Positions 43,700-54,838 of a stretch of DNA of 64,000 nucleotides are shown here, piece after piece (position 1 is the first letter of the stretch; each line of letters begins with the position of its first letter). The DNA comes from Rhizobium sullae. GTDB lineage: Bacteria; Pseudomonadota; Alphaproteobacteria; Rhizobiales; Rhizobiaceae. Both the position numbers and the translations under genes were made by a program. The DNA is taken from positions 406,680-470,679 of the forward strand of contig NZ_CP104145.1 of assembly GCF_025200715.1 (NCBI RefSeq), read 5' to 3'. The notes under the pieces were generated by a model that saw only the letters and a program-made list of their open reading frames with translations, did no database searches and was not told where the DNA came from.

Positions 43700-46600
43700 G
43701 TGGCCGTCCCTCACTTCTCCGTCAGCGTCGTCGCCCGTGGCTCCGGCCGCAGCGCCGTCCTGTCGGCGGCCTACCGGCACTGCGCCAAGATGGAGTTCGA
43801 ACGGGAAGCCCGGACGATCGACTACACGCGAAAGCAGGGGCTCCTGCATGAGGAGTTCGTGATCCCTGCCGACGCGCCGGAATGGGTGCGCAACATGATT
43901 GCCGATCACTCGGTCGCCGGGGCATCCGAGGCCTTCTGGAACAAAGCGGAGGGCTTCGAGAAGCGATCCGACGCGCAGCTCGCCAAGGACGTCACCATAG
44001 CCCTGCCGCTCGAGCTGACGGCCGAGCAGAACATCGCGCTCATGCGCGACTTTGTGGAGCAGCACATCACCGCGCAAGGCATGGTCGCGGACTGGGTCTA
44101 TCACGACGCCCCCGGCAATCCTCACGTCCACCTCATGACCACATTGCGCCCGCTGACCGAAAACGGTTTCGGTTCGAAGAAGGTCGCGGTGCTCGGCCCG
44201 GACGGCAAGCCAATCCGAAATGACGCCGGCAAAATCGTCTATCAGCTGTGGGCCGGTTGCACTGAGGATTTCAATGCGTTTCGCGACGGCTGGTTCGCCT
44301 GCCAGAACAAACATCTGGCGCTTGCCGGCCTCGATATCCGCATCGATGGCCGTTCCTTCGAAAAGCAGGGTATCGACCTCGAGCCAACCATTCACCTCGG
44401 CGTCGGCGCCAAAGCCATCGAGCGCAAGGCCGAGCAATCCGACCACAAGTCGGAGACCTCGACTCCCAAACTCGAACGCATCGAGCTTCAGGAGCGGCGC
44501 CGCAGCGAGAATGCGCGGCGCATCCAGCGCCGTCCGGAGATCGTGCTCGACCTGATCACGCGGGAGAAGAGCGTCTTCGACGAACGCGATGTTGCGAAGG
44601 TGTTGTATCGCTATATCGACGATGCCGCTCTGTTCCAGAGCCTGATGGTCAGGATCCTGCAGAGCCCGGAAGCGCTTCGCCTCGAACGCGAGCGGATCAA
44701 CTTTGCGACTGGTATTCGAACACCAGCCAAGTATACGACCCGTGAGATGATCCGGCTTGAAGCCGAGATGGCCAATCGCGCGATCTGGCTCTCCGGTCGC
44801 GCCTCCCATGACCTCCGTGAGGCGGTGCTGCAGGCGACCTTGGCGCGCCATGCCCGTCTGTCGGATGAGCAGCGAACGGCCATCGAACATGTCGCTGGCG
44901 GCGAACGGATCGCCGCCGTCGTCGGTCGCGCCGGCGCCGGCAAGACGACGATGATGAGGGCGGCGCGCGAGGCGTGGGAAGCGGCCGGCTATCGGGTCGT
45001 TGGCGGCGCCTTAGCTGGCAAAGCGGCCGAAGGCCTGGAGAAGGAAGCCGGCATTCAGTCCCGCACATTGTCGTCGTGGGAGCTGCGCTGGAACCAGGGC
45101 CGTAACCAGCTCGACGATAAGACCGTCTTCGTGCTGGACGAGGCGGGCATGGCGTCGTCGCGGCAGATGGCGCTGTTCGTCGAAGCCGTCACCAAGGCCG
45201 GTGCCAAACTCGTCCTGGTCGGCGATCCGGAACAGCTTCAACCGATCGAAGCGGGTGCCGCCTTCCGAGCGATTGCCGATCGCATCGGCTATGCCGAACT
45301 CGACACGATCTATCGTCAGCGCCAGCAATGGATGCGCGACGCGTCGCTCGATCTCGCTCGCGGCAATGTCGGCAAAGCGGTCGATGCCTATCGTGCACAT
45401 GGGCACGTCAGGGGGTTGGACCTCAAGGCGCAGGCGGTGGAAAGCCTCATTGCCGATTGGGATCGCGAATACGATCCTTCGAAGACCAGCCTGATCCTCG
45501 CACACCTTCGCCGCGATGTTCGGATGTTGAACGAGATGGCGCGCGCCAAGCTGGTCGAACGCGGCGTCATCGCAGACGGATTTGCGTTCAAGACAGAGGA
45601 CGGAACCCGCATGTTCGCGACCGGCGACCAGATCGTGTTCCTCAAGAACGAGGGCAGCCTTGGCGTCAAGAACGGCATGCTCGCAAAGGTGCTTGAGGCT
45701 GCGCCCGGCCGGATCGTCGCTGAGATCGGCGAAGGGGAGCATCGTCGCCAGGTCACGATCGAGCAGCGCTTCTATAACAACCTCGACCACGGCTATGCGA
45801 CGTCGATCCACAAGAGCCAGGGCGCGACCGTCGACCGGGTGAAGGTGCTTGCTTCCCTTTCATTGGACCGGCATCTTACCTATGTGGCCATGACGCGCCA
45901 TCGTGAGGATCTCGCCGTCTACTACGGCAGTCGCTCCTTCGCGAAATCCGGCGGCCTCATCCCGATCCTGTCGCGCCGAAACGCCAAGGAGACGACCCTC
46001 GATTACGAGAAGGCGTCGTTCTACGGCCAAGCGCTGCGCTTCGCGGAAGCGCGAGGCCTTCATCTTGTCAACGTCGCCCGCACGATCGCACACGATCGCC
46101 TCCAATGGGCCGTCCGACAAAAACAGAAACTCGCCGACCTCGGCGCCCGTCTAGCCGCCATCGGTGCGGCACTCGGACTGGTCCGCGGCAGCAACAAACA
46201 CTCCATCCCGGACACAATCAAGGAGGCCAAGCCCATGGTATCAGGCATCACCACCTTCCCGAAATCGCTCGACCAGGCTGTCGAAGACAAGCTCGCCGCC
46301 GATCCCGGGCTCAAGAAGCAATGGGAGGACGTCTCGACCCGCTTCCAGCTCGTCTACGCGAAGCCGGAAGCTGCCTTCAAGGCGATCAATGTCGACGCAA
46401 TGGTCAAGGACCAGTCGGTCGCGCAGTCCACCTTGGCAAGGATTGCCGGCGAGCCAGAAAGCTTTGGCGCGCTCAACGGCAAGACCGGTCTTCTGGCGAG
46501 CCGTGCCGACAAGCAGGACCGGGAGAAAGCGGTCGCAAATGTGGCCGCGCTCGCCCGTAATCTTGAACGCTACCTACGTGAGCGGGCCGAGGCCGAATTC

Positions 46601-47026
46601 AAACATGAGACGGAGGAGCGCGCGGTCCGGCTCAAGGTTTCGGTCGACATCCCGGCGCTCTCTCCAGCCGCCAAGCAAACGCTCGAACGCGTGCACGATG
46701 CGATCGATCGCAACGATCTCCCGGCTGGCGTCGAATACGCGCTCGCCGACAAAATGGTGAAAGCAGAACTCGAAGGGTTCGCCAAGGCGGTTTCCGAACG
46801 TTTCGGGGAACGGACCTTCCTGCCTTTGTCTGCGAAAGACACTGATGGCAAGACTTTCGAGACCGTCACAGCAGGAATGACGGCCGGCCAGAAGGCGGAG
46901 GTCCAGTCCGCGTGGAATTCCATGCGGACGGTCCAGCAACTTGCCGCTTATGAACGAACGACGGAAGCGCTCAAGCATGCCGAGACGCTGCGGCAAACCA
47001 AGAGCCAAGGGCTCTCGCTGAAATGA
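43700..47026 (+). CDS. traA: MobQ relaxase-helicase TraA
   Basis: A GTG start follows GGGAGAGAA. The 1108-residue protein has an N-terminal MobA/MobL relaxase (residues 1-260): catalytic Tyr in [12 protein letters not shown] and metal histidines in [16 protein letters not shown] RecD/TraI-like helicase follows (about 390-760) with Walker A GRAGAGKT at 409-416, Walker [14 protein letters not shown] and [15 protein letters not shown]. The C-terminal part is helical. It nicks oriT, stays bound to the 5' end and unwinds the strand. Length is that of Ti TraA proteins. Intact; first gene of traAFBH. Confidence 0.95.
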   Translation: MAVPHFSVSVVARGSGRSAVLSAAYRHCAKMEFEREARTIDYTRKQGLLHEEFVIPADAPEWVRNMIADHSVAGASEAFWNKAEGFEKRSDAQLAKDVTIALPLELTAEQNIALMRDFVEQHITAQGMVADWVYHDAPGNPHVHLMTTLRPLTENGFGSKKVAVLGPDGKPIRNDAGKIVYQLWAGCTEDFNAFRDGWFACQNKHLALAGLDIRIDGRSFEKQGIDLEPTIHLGVGAKAIERKAEQSDHKSETSTPKLERIELQERRRSENARRIQRRPEIVLDLITREKSVFDERDVAKVLYRYIDDAALFQSLMVRILQSPEALRLERERINFATGIRTPAKYTTREMIRLEAEMANRAIWLSGRASHDLREAVLQATLARHARLSDEQRTAIEHVAGGERIAAVVGRAGAGKTTMMRAAREAWEAAGYRVVGGALAGKAAEGLEKEAGIQSRTLSSWELRWNQGRNQLDDKTVFVLDEAGMASSRQMALFVEAVTKAGAKLVLVGDPEQLQPIEAGAAFRAIADRIGYAELDTIYRQRQQWMRDASLDLARGNVGKAVDAYRAHGHVRGLDLKAQAVESLIADWDREYDPSKTSLILAHLRRDVRMLNEMARAKLVERGVIADGFAFKTEDGTRMFATGDQIVFLKNEGSLGVKNGMLAKVLEAAPGRIVAEIGEGEHRRQVTIEQRFYNNLDHGYATSIHKSQGATVDRVKVLASLSLDRHLTYVAMTRHREDLAVYYGSRSFAKSGGLIPILSRRNAKETTLDYEKASFYGQALRFAEARGLHLVNVARTIAHDRLQWAVRQKQKLADLGARLAAIGAALGLVRGSNKHSIPDTIKEAKPMVSGITTFPKSLDQAVEDKLAADPGLKKQWEDVSTRFQLVYAKPEAAFKAINVDAMVKDQSVAQSTLARIAGEPESFGALNGKTGLLASRADKQDREKAVANVAALARNLERYLRERAEAEFKHETEERAVRLKVSVDIPALSPAAKQTLERVHDAIDRNDLPAGVEYALADKMVKAELEGFAKAVSERFGERTFLPLSAKDTDGKTFETVTAGMTAGQKAEVQSAWNSMRTVQQLAAYERTTEALKHAETLRQTKSQGLSLK

Positions 47027-47586
47027 CCGGGGCTGCAACCCGCCGGTCGATAACCAAGCAGCAACGACGAGCCATTGTGGTTCTGTCGATGGCGGCGGTG
47101 GCCGCCATCCTGCTGGTCGTGACTGCCGTCGCCGGCGGCTACCGCATCAATCTAACGCCAAGCGAACCACTTGGTCTCTGGCGCATCGCTCCGCTTTATC
47201 GTCCGGCGGCTATCGACGACCTGGTGTTCATCTGCCCACCGGAAACGGCGGCGATGCGGGCAGCGAGAGCCCGTGGCTATCTTCGTTCCGGTTCCTGCCC
47301 AGGCAGTGTCGCGCCGCTGATCAAGACCGTAATCGCCGTCGCAGGACAGCATGTCGAAATCGGCGTTAGCTTGAGCGTGGATGGGCGGGGGGTGTCCTCT
47401 TCCAGTCTCGCACTACGAGATGGAAAAGGCCGGCCGTTGACGCCCTTTCCGAGCAGCATCGTACCGCCAGGATATGTCTTCCTGCATTCCGCATTCCCCG
47501 GCTCCTATGACTCCCGATATTTTGGCCCGGTGCCGATCTCCGGCATTCTCGGGCTGGCGCAGGAGGTGTTCACCTATGTGCCGTGA
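47023..47586 (+). CDS. traF: Conjugal transfer signal peptidase-like TraF
   Basis: The ATGA overlap with traA shows coupling. The 187-residue product has a membrane helix (residues 18-40) and S26 signal-peptidase features: [13 protein letters not shown] with the catalytic Ser, and [17 protein letters not shown] with the catalytic Lys. TraF is the maturation protease that cyclises the TrbC pilin in this system. Confidence 0.93.
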   Translation: MTGAATRRSITKQQRRAIVVLSMAAVAAILLVVTAVAGGYRINLTPSEPLGLWRIAPLYRPAAIDDLVFICPPETAAMRAARARGYLRSGSCPGSVAPLIKTVIAVAGQHVEIGVSLSVDGRGVSSSSLALRDGKGRPLTPFPSSIVPPGYVFLHSAFPGSYDSRYFGPVPISGILGLAQEVFTYVP

Positions 47587-48736
47587 TTACCTTCGGCCGG
47601 CGCTGCTGATATTCGCTTCGATCGCGGTCGGCGTGGTGGGCTGGAGCGGCCATGTGTTGCTTCTACCCGTCGCACTGGGGTTTCCCGTTCTGTGGTCGAT
47701 CGCGCGAACGAGATTGGTGGCGGCACTTGTCTCCGCCGGATATTTTCTGGCCGCATCACGTGGTTTGCCGCAAGGCGTGGCCACCTTCTATTCGTCGGAT
47801 ATCTGGCCGGGCCTGTTGCTCTGGCTGTGTGCGTCATTGAGCTTTGTCACGGTGCATGCCGCCCTCTGGGCGACGAGCGCTGCCCTTCGCCCATTTCGCT
47901 ATTTCCTCGCTGCCGTCATCATGACCATCCCGCCATTCGGCATCACGGGCTGGGCGCATCCTGTCACCGCCGCCGGTGTTCTGTTTCCGGGCTGGGGATG
48001 GTGGGGATTGGGCTTCATGACAGCTGGCCTCGCGGGCCTCGTAACCCGCATTTGGCCAGCTGTCGCCATCGCCTTCGCAGGCCTTTGGCTGTGGTCCGCC
48101 GCATCGTGGACCGAGCCGCGTCTACCCAATGGCTGGCGCGGTGTCGACCTCGAATTGGGCGCTTCGCTCGGTCGGGACGCCGATCTTCACCGCCAGCGTG
48201 ACCTGATCGCAACGGTGCGGAATGCGGCCAGCGATGGCGCACGCTTTGTGGTGCTGCCGGAAACTGCGCTCGGCTTCTGGACACCGACCGTGGAGCGGCT
48301 TTGGACAGCCGCGTCCGGCGATGCCGATGCGACGGTCATCGTCGGCGCAGTAGTGGTCGATCCAAGGGGCTATGACAATGTTCTCGTCGCGATCGACAGG
48401 AAGGGCGGCCGCATCCTCTATCGCGAACGCATGCCGGTTCCCGGTTCGATGTGGCAACCATGGCGATTCCGGGGGGAGAGCGGCGGCGCCCGGGCGGATT
48501 TCTTCGCGAACTCGGTCGTCGCTGTCGATGCCAACAGGGCGGCACCACTGATTTGCTATGAGCAACTGATCGTCTGGCCCGTCCTGCAATCCATGCTGCA
48601 CGATCCTGACTTCATCATTGCCATCGGAAACGGCTGGTGGACCGAAGGGACATCAATCGTTGCTATCCAGCGAGCCGCTACCACGGCGTGGTCAAAGCTC
48701 TTCGCAAAGCCGCTTGTTATTGCCTTCAACACCTGA
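47576..48736 (+). CDS. traB: Conjugal transfer protein TraB
   Basis: The start at 47576 overlaps traF by 11 nt. The 386-residue product has about six membrane helices (residues 5-160) and a C-terminal nitrilase-like domain with [31 protein letters not shown] and [16 protein letters not shown], giving the Glu-Lys-Cys triad (Lys position replaced by Arg in YRER). Ti-type TraB increases transfer efficiency; its biochemical role is unclear. Confidence 0.92.
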   Translation: MCRDYLRPALLIFASIAVGVVGWSGHVLLLPVALGFPVLWSIARTRLVAALVSAGYFLAASRGLPQGVATFYSSDIWPGLLLWLCASLSFVTVHAALWATSAALRPFRYFLAAVIMTIPPFGITGWAHPVTAAGVLFPGWGWWGLGFMTAGLAGLVTRIWPAVAIAFAGLWLWSAASWTEPRLPNGWRGVDLELGASLGRDADLHRQRDLIATVRNAASDGARFVVLPETALGFWTPTVERLWTAASGDADATVIVGAVVVDPRGYDNVLVAIDRKGGRILYRERMPVPGSMWQPWRFRGESGGARADFFANSVVAVDANRAAPLICYEQLIVWPVLQSMLHDPDFIIAIGNGWWTEGTSIVAIQRAATTAWSKLFAKPLVIAFNT

Positions 48737-48752
48737 GTGCTCAGGAGACACC

Positions 48753-49373
48753 ATGATCGACGCAGCCCTGATAAAAGAATGCGCAGACCCTTCTCTCAAG
48801 CCCCCGATCGTCGAGCAGTTCGTGATGGCAGCGGGCTCGGCTGATCCCCTCGCCGTCACCGTCAAATCGGGCGGCCGGTTGATCCTCGTGCAGAAAGCGA
48901 CGTCGGCGGACGAGGCGATGGCGATCGTACGGCAATATACTGGTCAGGCGGTCGTTCGCGTTGGGCTGACCCAGTTCCCTGCTGGCGTGGGAGTCAAGGA
49001 ACCGGCGGATCTGAAGGAGGACCTTGTCGATGCCTGCCAGAACCTCCGCAAAGGCACGGCGATGTTCGCCAAGGTCCTCAGGATCGTTGCGAAATGGTAT
49101 GGCAACCCCACGAGCAAAGACGTCTTCCCGCAGATTTTCGAGGATGCGGTTTACGCATGGAAAACTGGTGAGTTCGAGGGCGTGAGTGTGTTTCAGGCGG
49201 AGGACCCAAGCGGGGCACTAGCCAACCAAGAGGAGCCACGGGCCGATAAATCGGAGGCGGATACAGTCGATGCCGGGGCTCCGCTCCAGACTGAGGAAGA
49301 ACCTTCGGACGAAAAGAAAATTGGCTCTGCGGGGATACGGGTCGATCTATCTCGCATTGGTGGTCAGCAATAG
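48753..49373 (+). CDS. traH: Conjugal transfer protein TraH
   Basis: The 206-residue product begins MIDAALIKECADPSLKPPIV and contains VKSGGRLILVQKATSADEAM and VRVGLTQFPAGVGVKEPADL. It ends in an acidic low-complexity segment followed by GIRVDLSRIGGQQ. It is the fourth gene of traAFBH. A second degraded copy of its last residues lies 130 bp downstream. The central domain suggests a relation to lytic-transglycosylase-associated proteins, but function is unknown. Confidence 0.9.
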   Translation: MIDAALIKECADPSLKPPIVEQFVMAAGSADPLAVTVKSGGRLILVQKATSADEAMAIVRQYTGQAVVRVGLTQFPAGVGVKEPADLKEDLVDACQNLRKGTAMFAKVLRIVAKWYGNPTSKDVFPQIFEDAVYAWKTGEFEGVSVFQAEDPSGALANQEEPRADKSEADTVDAGAPLQTEEEPSDEKKIGSAGIRVDLSRIGGQQ

Positions 49374-49544
49374 CGTTGAGTTCGCCTTTTCGCGTGAGGC
49401 ATGTTCGGTCGAGCGAGAACTCCACGCGAGTCCAAAAGCATGAAATTAGTGTGTTTCCGACGCATGAAATTAGTGTGAGCCAGATACATAACGTCGGGGC
49501 GTCGGGATTCGGATCGATCTGTCAAGATTGGCGGGAATTGATCT
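49374..49544. repeat. Direct repeats and a duplicated traH tail
   Basis: GCATGAAATTAGTGTG occurs twice, perfectly, at 49438-49453 and 49462-49477. Just after, 49504-49542 translates in one frame as GIRIDLSRLAGID, a variant of the TraH C-terminus (GIRVDLSRIGGQQ). The picture is that of an insertion or gene-conversion event at the traH 3' end, with remnants of an insertion sequence whose multiple end repeats resemble IS21-type termini. Confidence 0.5.
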
Positions 49545-49919
49545 TCACTCTGGCAGTGCATAGCGCGTCAGCAGAGCCTCGCCCTCTTCGATGGCGATCT
49601 CGATCACCTCGTTCAGCAGATCCGGAGAAGCGGCGAGTTCCTGCAGAACGAGCGTGAACAATTCCCGCTGCTGTCCCGGCAGAACTTGCGGCACGATGAT
49701 TACCAGGCCGGCATGCAGATCCTCTCGCGCATAGAGTTTCCTGAAGTCACGGGCATTGTTCGTCACGAAGGTAAAATCTTCCGCGACGATCCGAGGCATC
49801 AGATCCCAATCGGTCTCGCCGCTAAGGCCTAGCCAATTGACGTGAAAGCAATCGTGGCCGTGATGTTGAGCCACGGCCACGAGCGATGTGTGCAGGCATT
49901 CATCGACGAGAAACTTCAC
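49545..49919 (-). CDS. DUF5615 PIN-like putative toxin
   Basis: The 124-residue product begins MKFLVDECLHTSLVAVAQHH and contains DWDLMPRIVAEDFTFVTNNA RDF, the PIN-like arrangement of DUF5615 with acidic metal-binding residues. Its start overlaps the DUF433 gene by 4 nt. DUF433-DUF5615 pairs are regarded as toxin-antitoxin modules; ribonuclease activity is inferred from the fold. Confidence 0.8.
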   Translation of the reverse strand: MKFLVDECLHTSLVAVAQHHGHDCFHVNWLGLSGETDWDLMPRIVAEDFTFVTNNARDFRKLYAREDLHAGLVIIVPQVLPGQQRELFTLVLQELAASPDLLNEVIEIAIEEGEALLTRYALPE

Positions 49920-50548
49920 GAAGCCGTGCCCGAGTGCTTTTCGGTACCGGCCTTTCCAAGAGGCAAGCGCTTCGCCGACTTCACTTTCAGTCCCTGCTCC
50001 GACAACTTTCGTGGCCGCCCACGGGCAGGATGAGCCGCTACCCAGATTTCGGCGAGGTCCACCATGCGCGCAGTGAGAGCCGGATAGCCCTCGACGATCT
50101 CGTCCGTGGCAGCGCCTTGCAATTTCATCGCAGCGATTGTTCGGACTGGAACGCGCGTGCCTTTGAAGACCGGCTCGCCGCCAACCAAGCCTTTCACGCT
50201 GTGGATGATCTTGTCCGCTTCCCTGAGTGCTTCGCCGCGCGCGGCCAAGTGCTCCCTCGCTCTTGCGACGTCGACGATCAGATAGTCGTCCGCTCTGACC
50301 GTGTCGGCTTCAGGATTTTCGTCGATGGCGGCAAAGAGGCGTTTCCGGCGCTCGGCGGAAAGGATCGAACCGACGCCGAACCAGAGCTTCAGGCGCAGCA
50401 GATCGTCGTCAGTGATCGCACGGCTTCGGTGGCTGGTAGAGGGTCTTCCAATGATCCGTTTGTCGATCGCGTTGTGTACCGACTTGATGCCAATCTCACT
50501 CACGGCAGCCGCCTCAGTGGGTGTGTATTCGCGAAGTGCTGCAGCCAT
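49916..50548 (-). CDS. DUF433 putative antitoxin
   Basis: The 210-residue product has an N-terminal MerR/HTH-like segment (YTPTEAAAVSEIGIKSVHNA) and a C-terminal DUF433 domain (EPVFKGTRVPVRTIAAMKLQ, DEIVEGYPALTARMVDLAE). A GAAGGAG ribosome site precedes the ATG, and an A/T-rich TATATATTC lies just upstream as a possible -10 region. It is cotranscribed with the PIN-like gene and faces away from traM, inserted between traH and traR-traM. Confidence 0.82.
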   Translation of the reverse strand: MAAALREYTPTEAAAVSEIGIKSVHNAIDKRIIGRPSTSHRSRAITDDDLLRLKLWFGVGSILSAERRKRLFAAIDENPEADTVRADDYLIVDVARAREHLAARGEALREADKIIHSVKGLVGGEPVFKGTRVPVRTIAAMKLQGAATDEIVEGYPALTARMVDLAEIWVAAHPARGRPRKLSEQGLKVKSAKRLPLGKAGTEKHSGTAS

Positions 50549-50835
50549 AATTATTCTCCTTCGAAAGAATATATATGATGCGTGGGCATTTGCAATGTGG
50601 ATCGCACAAATGAATTCTCGTCATTGCCGGCTGGGCATGAACCCGGCAGTCCGCAAGACAACTTCTCTTAATCGTCAAGCTCGGTGGTTGGCATCTGAGG
50701 CTCCTTCGGCGGCCGCTTCAGCATCAGTCGCCGACGGCCTATGCGCGGAGACTAGGCGAAGAACGAGCGGCACGCCCGTAGCATCACGGAAGTTACCGGT
50801 AGGGAAAGCTGCTAGCTATGGTCGGGCATGCGCCT
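50549..50835. other. Intergenic stretch between DUF433 gene and chimeric ORF
   Basis: These 287 bp contain the promoter side of the DUF433 operon and no recognisable gene. A plus-strand open frame crosses the region but is antisense to DUF433 and lacks coding character. Confidence 0.3.
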
Positions 50836-51576
50836 CTAGTCAGGCGGCGCAGCGGCCGCGCTCGCGATCGCTGCCTCCACGCCGTCCGGTACTGGTAGTC
50901 CCACCTTTCGAAGTCCTGAAGCCAGGCGCAACTGGTCCTCGGGCCGGTAGTTTCTTATCGTGAGCTCAGCCAGAATGTTGCGGATAAAATCCGGACGCAT
51001 CCGCATGAACGTCTCGCCCGCTCGACGGGCCCCATCCGGCATACCGGCCTCCGCATAGATGACGGCGGCCACGACGTGGAAGAGCGGGAACCTCTGGAGG
51101 TCGGCCTGTTTGATTCCGGCAGCCGCTGCCGGGTAGTCTCCAAGCATGTAGGCCGCAAGGGCGCGGATTCCGTGATAGTACCCGCCTCCGCCCGGATTGA
51201 GCGTGATTGCCCGGTCCAAAAGCTCCGCGCTGCGAATGTAAAAATTCGTAGCCGCCTCTGGGCTGAAAGTCGTCTCGGCATAGGTGATTTCAGCGACATT
51301 CATGCAAAGAACGCTGCAATCGTCATATTCAACCCTTCCCTCGTAGCAACGACCGTCCAAAAAGGACATCCGGTCGGCTGGCGATAGTTCTGCCCAGAAC
51401 CCGTCCGTCGCGACCAGCAGCCTCCCCGCCACCAGATCGATGTTCGTGACTTCCGGCGCAACGAATCCCCTGGAACGGAAGCTCCGGACGAGACGGTGGC
51501 GTGCAGGAAATTTGGCGAGTTCGGGAACGGCACTTTTGCCAAGGCATTCGCAAGTGTATGGGGTTCTGTTCGCCAC
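50836..51576 (-). CDS. Chimeric reading frame: PP2C phosphatase tail joined to TPR domain
   Basis: From a GTG the 246-residue frame first shows the end of a PP2C-type protein phosphatase (residues about 28-90: LVRSFRSRGFVAPEVTNIDL, RLLVATDGFWAELS, EYDDCSVL), lacking the earlier metal-binding motifs. It then continues as a TPR module like that at the C-terminus of adenylate cyclases (about 110-230: LLDRAITLNPGGGGYYHGIR, ALAAYMLGDYPAAAAGIKQA, RMRPDFIRNILAELTIRNYR). The two parts are not normally adjacent. Probably a fusion of two truncated genes; whether it is expressed is unknown. Confidence 0.55.
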   Translation of the reverse strand: MANRTPYTCECLGKSAVPELAKFPARHRLVRSFRSRGFVAPEVTNIDLVAGRLLVATDGFWAELSPADRMSFLDGRCYEGRVEYDDCSVLCMNVAEITYAETTFSPEAATNFYIRSAELLDRAITLNPGGGGYYHGIRALAAYMLGDYPAAAAGIKQADLQRFPLFHVVAAVIYAEAGMPDGARRAGETFMRMRPDFIRNILAELTIRNYRPEDQLRLASGLRKVGLPVPDGVEAAIASAAAAPPD

Positions 51577-51754
51577 TGGATTTCGGACTTGTCAGCTACT
51601 TCGCCGAAAAGACAATCACCCGCATGTGTCTTGGCTTTTCATTTCAAGTGTCCGCTGTCCTAGGACTGAGGACAGCAGGCCACACTCCACGCAGGTTGTC
51701 AAAACCAATGAAAGGCTGCGCGCCGCTACTACACCTCGCACTGCGATGAGGCCG

Positions 51755-51967
51755 TCATCCAGATTTTGTCACAAGCTCGGCTGGGTCGACACCCAGCGCC
51801 TCGGCGATCTGGCCGAGGACCGTGACGCTGGCGGAAACATCGGCGCGCTCAATCGCCCCGATATAGCGCGCGCTCAGGCTCGACCGGTCCGCCAGTTCTT
51901 CCTGCGTCAGTTGCTTGCCATGACGTATCCGACGCAGATTAATCGCCATGACCTCCTTGAGATCCAT
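51755..51967 (-). CDS. XRE-family helix-turn-helix regulator
   Basis: From MDLKEVMAINLRRIRHGKQL the 70-residue product is a single Cro/C1-type helix-turn-helix (TQEELADRSSLSARYIGAIE, then GQIAEALGVDPAEL). A perfect dyad lies 28 bp upstream of the start (51995-52011), so autoregulation is likely. It lies between traM and the inserted genes; orientation opposite to traM. Confidence 0.82.
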   Translation of the reverse strand: MDLKEVMAINLRRIRHGKQLTQEELADRSSLSARYIGAIERADVSASVTVLGQIAEALGVDPAELVTKSG

Positions 51968-51994
51968 GACGCGAGCGGAGCCTGAATAGGAATG

Positions 51995-52011
51995 ATCGTT
52001 CCAGGAACGAT
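51995..52011. promoter_or_regulatory. Perfect dyad upstream of the XRE gene
   Basis: ATCGTTCC-A-GGAACGAT is a perfect 8-bp inverted repeat with a 1-bp spacer, followed by an overlapping half site (GGAACGATAGTTCC). XRE regulators bind dyads of this size. Position relative to the start codon suits an operator overlapping the promoter. Confidence 0.5.
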
Positions 52012-52184
52012 AGTTCCGATTCCGCACGGCACGTGATATTGCTCGTCCAGCTGATCATCCACGCCCTTCGGATATAGGGGCATGATCGTCTGGAAGTCAG
52101 GCAGTGCACTCATCGCTTAAACCGTATATGCGGACGAGGGCGTTGTTTTCGAGCAATGAGAGAATAAAGTGAGAGGAGAAACGG

Positions 52185-52508
52185 ATGAAGGGCGTGGACT
52201 CATCCGACGCGAACGACAAAAGAGATGTGAGAGAACCTCCCTGCAGTTCGATGCAAAAGTCAGAATTAGAGGCGTTGGCAGTCGCTGCAATCCTCGAACA
52301 CCGCCGGCTGCTCGTCGCGGACGAAGCTGTCTATGAAGAGTGGACCCGCGCGACCGCCGTCCCGACGACTTCCAGCGACGTGCTCAAGAGCCTGCAAGAC
52401 GAGTATCTCGCGCGTCAGAAGAAATCCGAAGCTCAGCAGGAGGAGCTTTCGGAAATCATCGACGCGCTTGGCTATGTCCCTGATGTTGCCCTGGATGGCG
52501 AAGAATGA
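52185..52508 (+). CDS. traM: TraR antiactivator TraM
   Basis: An AGAGGAGA site precedes the ATG. The 107-residue all-helical product contains ELEALAVAAILEHRRLLVAD EAVYEEW and ends SEIIDALGYVPDVALDGEE, matching TraM, which binds TraR and blocks DNA binding until enough signal accumulates. It converges on traR with only 3 bp between the stops, the conserved traR-traM arrangement. Confidence 0.88.
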   Translation: MKGVDSSDANDKRDVREPPCSSMQKSELEALAVAAILEHRRLLVADEAVYEEWTRATAVPTTSSDVLKSLQDEYLARQKKSEAQQEELSEIIDALGYVPDVALDGEE

Positions 52509-52511
52509 CGC

Positions 52512-53528
<1,017 letters not shown>

Positions 53529-54827
53529 CTATCGGCCGCTATAGGAACCCGGGAAAATAATATCCTGATCGACTAGGACGTTGAACTTGTAGCCTGGCCT
53601 GATACGGATCGTCGGCTGCACGTTCAGATTCTTCGAAATCGTTTGTTCCGCGACGCGACCGAAGCTTTCCGCAAAATTCCGCCTCGCGGCATCCGAGGCC
53701 GTATCCTGCGTCGCAAGCGTCGAACTTTCGGGCAACGACATATCGATCCCCGTTCCGATAATCGCCACCAGGGCCGCTGAACCGAAGGTCCGCCAAAGAT
53801 GTCGGTCGACCTTGTCCTTGAAGCCGCCATAGCCTTCGGCATCCGTGCCGGCCATCCCGCCGATCTGCAACGTCGAACCGTTCGGGAAAATGAGGTCTGT
53901 CCAGACGACGAGAACCCGTTCCTGGCCAAAGGACACCTTGGAATCGTAACGGCCGAGCAGCTTTGCGCCCTGCGGGATGAGCAGACGATACCCGGTGGCG
54001 CTGTCGTAGACGTTCTGGCTGATCTGCGCGGTAATGCGCCCCGGCAAGTCAGAAATGAGGCCGGTGATCAATGTGGCAGGGATGACCGAACCGCGCTTCA
54101 ATTCGTAGGGCGACATCTGCGGTACGACCTGGTTCGGCAGGTAGCCAAGGTCCTTGACGTCCTGATTGAAGAAATCCTCCTTCGATGTCTGGGCGTTCGG
54201 ATCGACATTCTCACCCATCAAGCCGGATTTCATCGCGGCAGCATAAAGGTCCGACGCATTGTTTATCGGGGCCTTTGTCGTCTGACGGCCCGTGCTCGTG
54301 GGATCTGAGGCCTTTTCGGCATCGGACACGTCGACTTTCAGCGGCGAATCGAGCGCCGTGGCGCGGGCCTGGAGGCGGGCCATCCGCTGGCGCTGGGTCT
54401 CGCGGATATACTGCTCATCCTGCTCTCGCTTCAGGCGCGCTTTCCACTCCTCTTCGGATTCGAGCCTGGTCCGCTGCTCCTGCCCATCTGTGGGCCGGCG
54501 TTCAACGACCGGTTCTTGCCTCTCGACTTTCTGCTCAGTGACAGGCGTCGGCTGGAAAGCCTCGCGCTCAAGCGGATCCCCGATGATTCCATCCGATATA
54601 CCGCGTTTGAGTTGGTCGCCAAAATTTGTCGCTGGGGTGTTGGACGCGCTTTCGATGTCGTTGCCACGGTTGAACGAGAGCCCGCGCCAAGACAGGCCAA
54701 TCACGACGACACCGAAGAACAGCACGATGACGATGATGGCAACGATGATTGGCAGGCGATTGAGGCGGCGCATGCCATTCTGATCGTCGGCCTGGTTGGA
54801 CGCGCCAAGCTGGAGCGATTGGACCAT
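53529..54827 (-). CDS. trbI: Conjugal transfer protein TrbI (VirB10-like)
   Basis: The 432-residue product has one membrane helix near residues 25-47, a Pro/Glu/Arg-rich periplasmic linker (VERQEPVVERRPTDGQEQRT) with a coiled-coil stretch, and the C-terminal VirB10 beta-barrel domain (ELKRGSVIPATLITGLISDL, GYRLLIPQGAKLLGRYDSKV, NVQPTIRIRPGYKFNVLVDQ). It spans the periplasm in the core complex of the mating channel. Last gene of the traI-trb operon; intact. Confidence 0.95.
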   Translation of the reverse strand: MVQSLQLGASNQADDQNGMRRLNRLPIIVAIIVIVLFFGVVVIGLSWRGLSFNRGNDIESASNTPATNFGDQLKRGISDGIIGDPLEREAFQPTPVTEQKVERQEPVVERRPTDGQEQRTRLESEEEWKARLKREQDEQYIRETQRQRMARLQARATALDSPLKVDVSDAEKASDPTSTGRQTTKAPINNASDLYAAAMKSGLMGENVDPNAQTSKEDFFNQDVKDLGYLPNQVVPQMSPYELKRGSVIPATLITGLISDLPGRITAQISQNVYDSATGYRLLIPQGAKLLGRYDSKVSFGQERVLVVWTDLIFPNGSTLQIGGMAGTDAEGYGGFKDKVDRHLWRTFGSAALVAIIGTGIDMSLPESSTLATQDTASDAARRNFAESFGRVAEQTISKNLNVQPTIRIRPGYKFNVLVDQDIIFPGSYSGR

Positions 54828-54838
54828 ATTCGTCTCCG

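Noticed and set aside
43559..44890. A 443-codon minus-strand frame across oriT and traA
   Set aside because: Antisense to the relaxase domain; the real coding signal is traA on the plus strand.
49438..49477. CRISPR-like repeat pair
   Set aside because: Only two 16-bp repeats 8 bp apart, no further units, no cas genes in the window.
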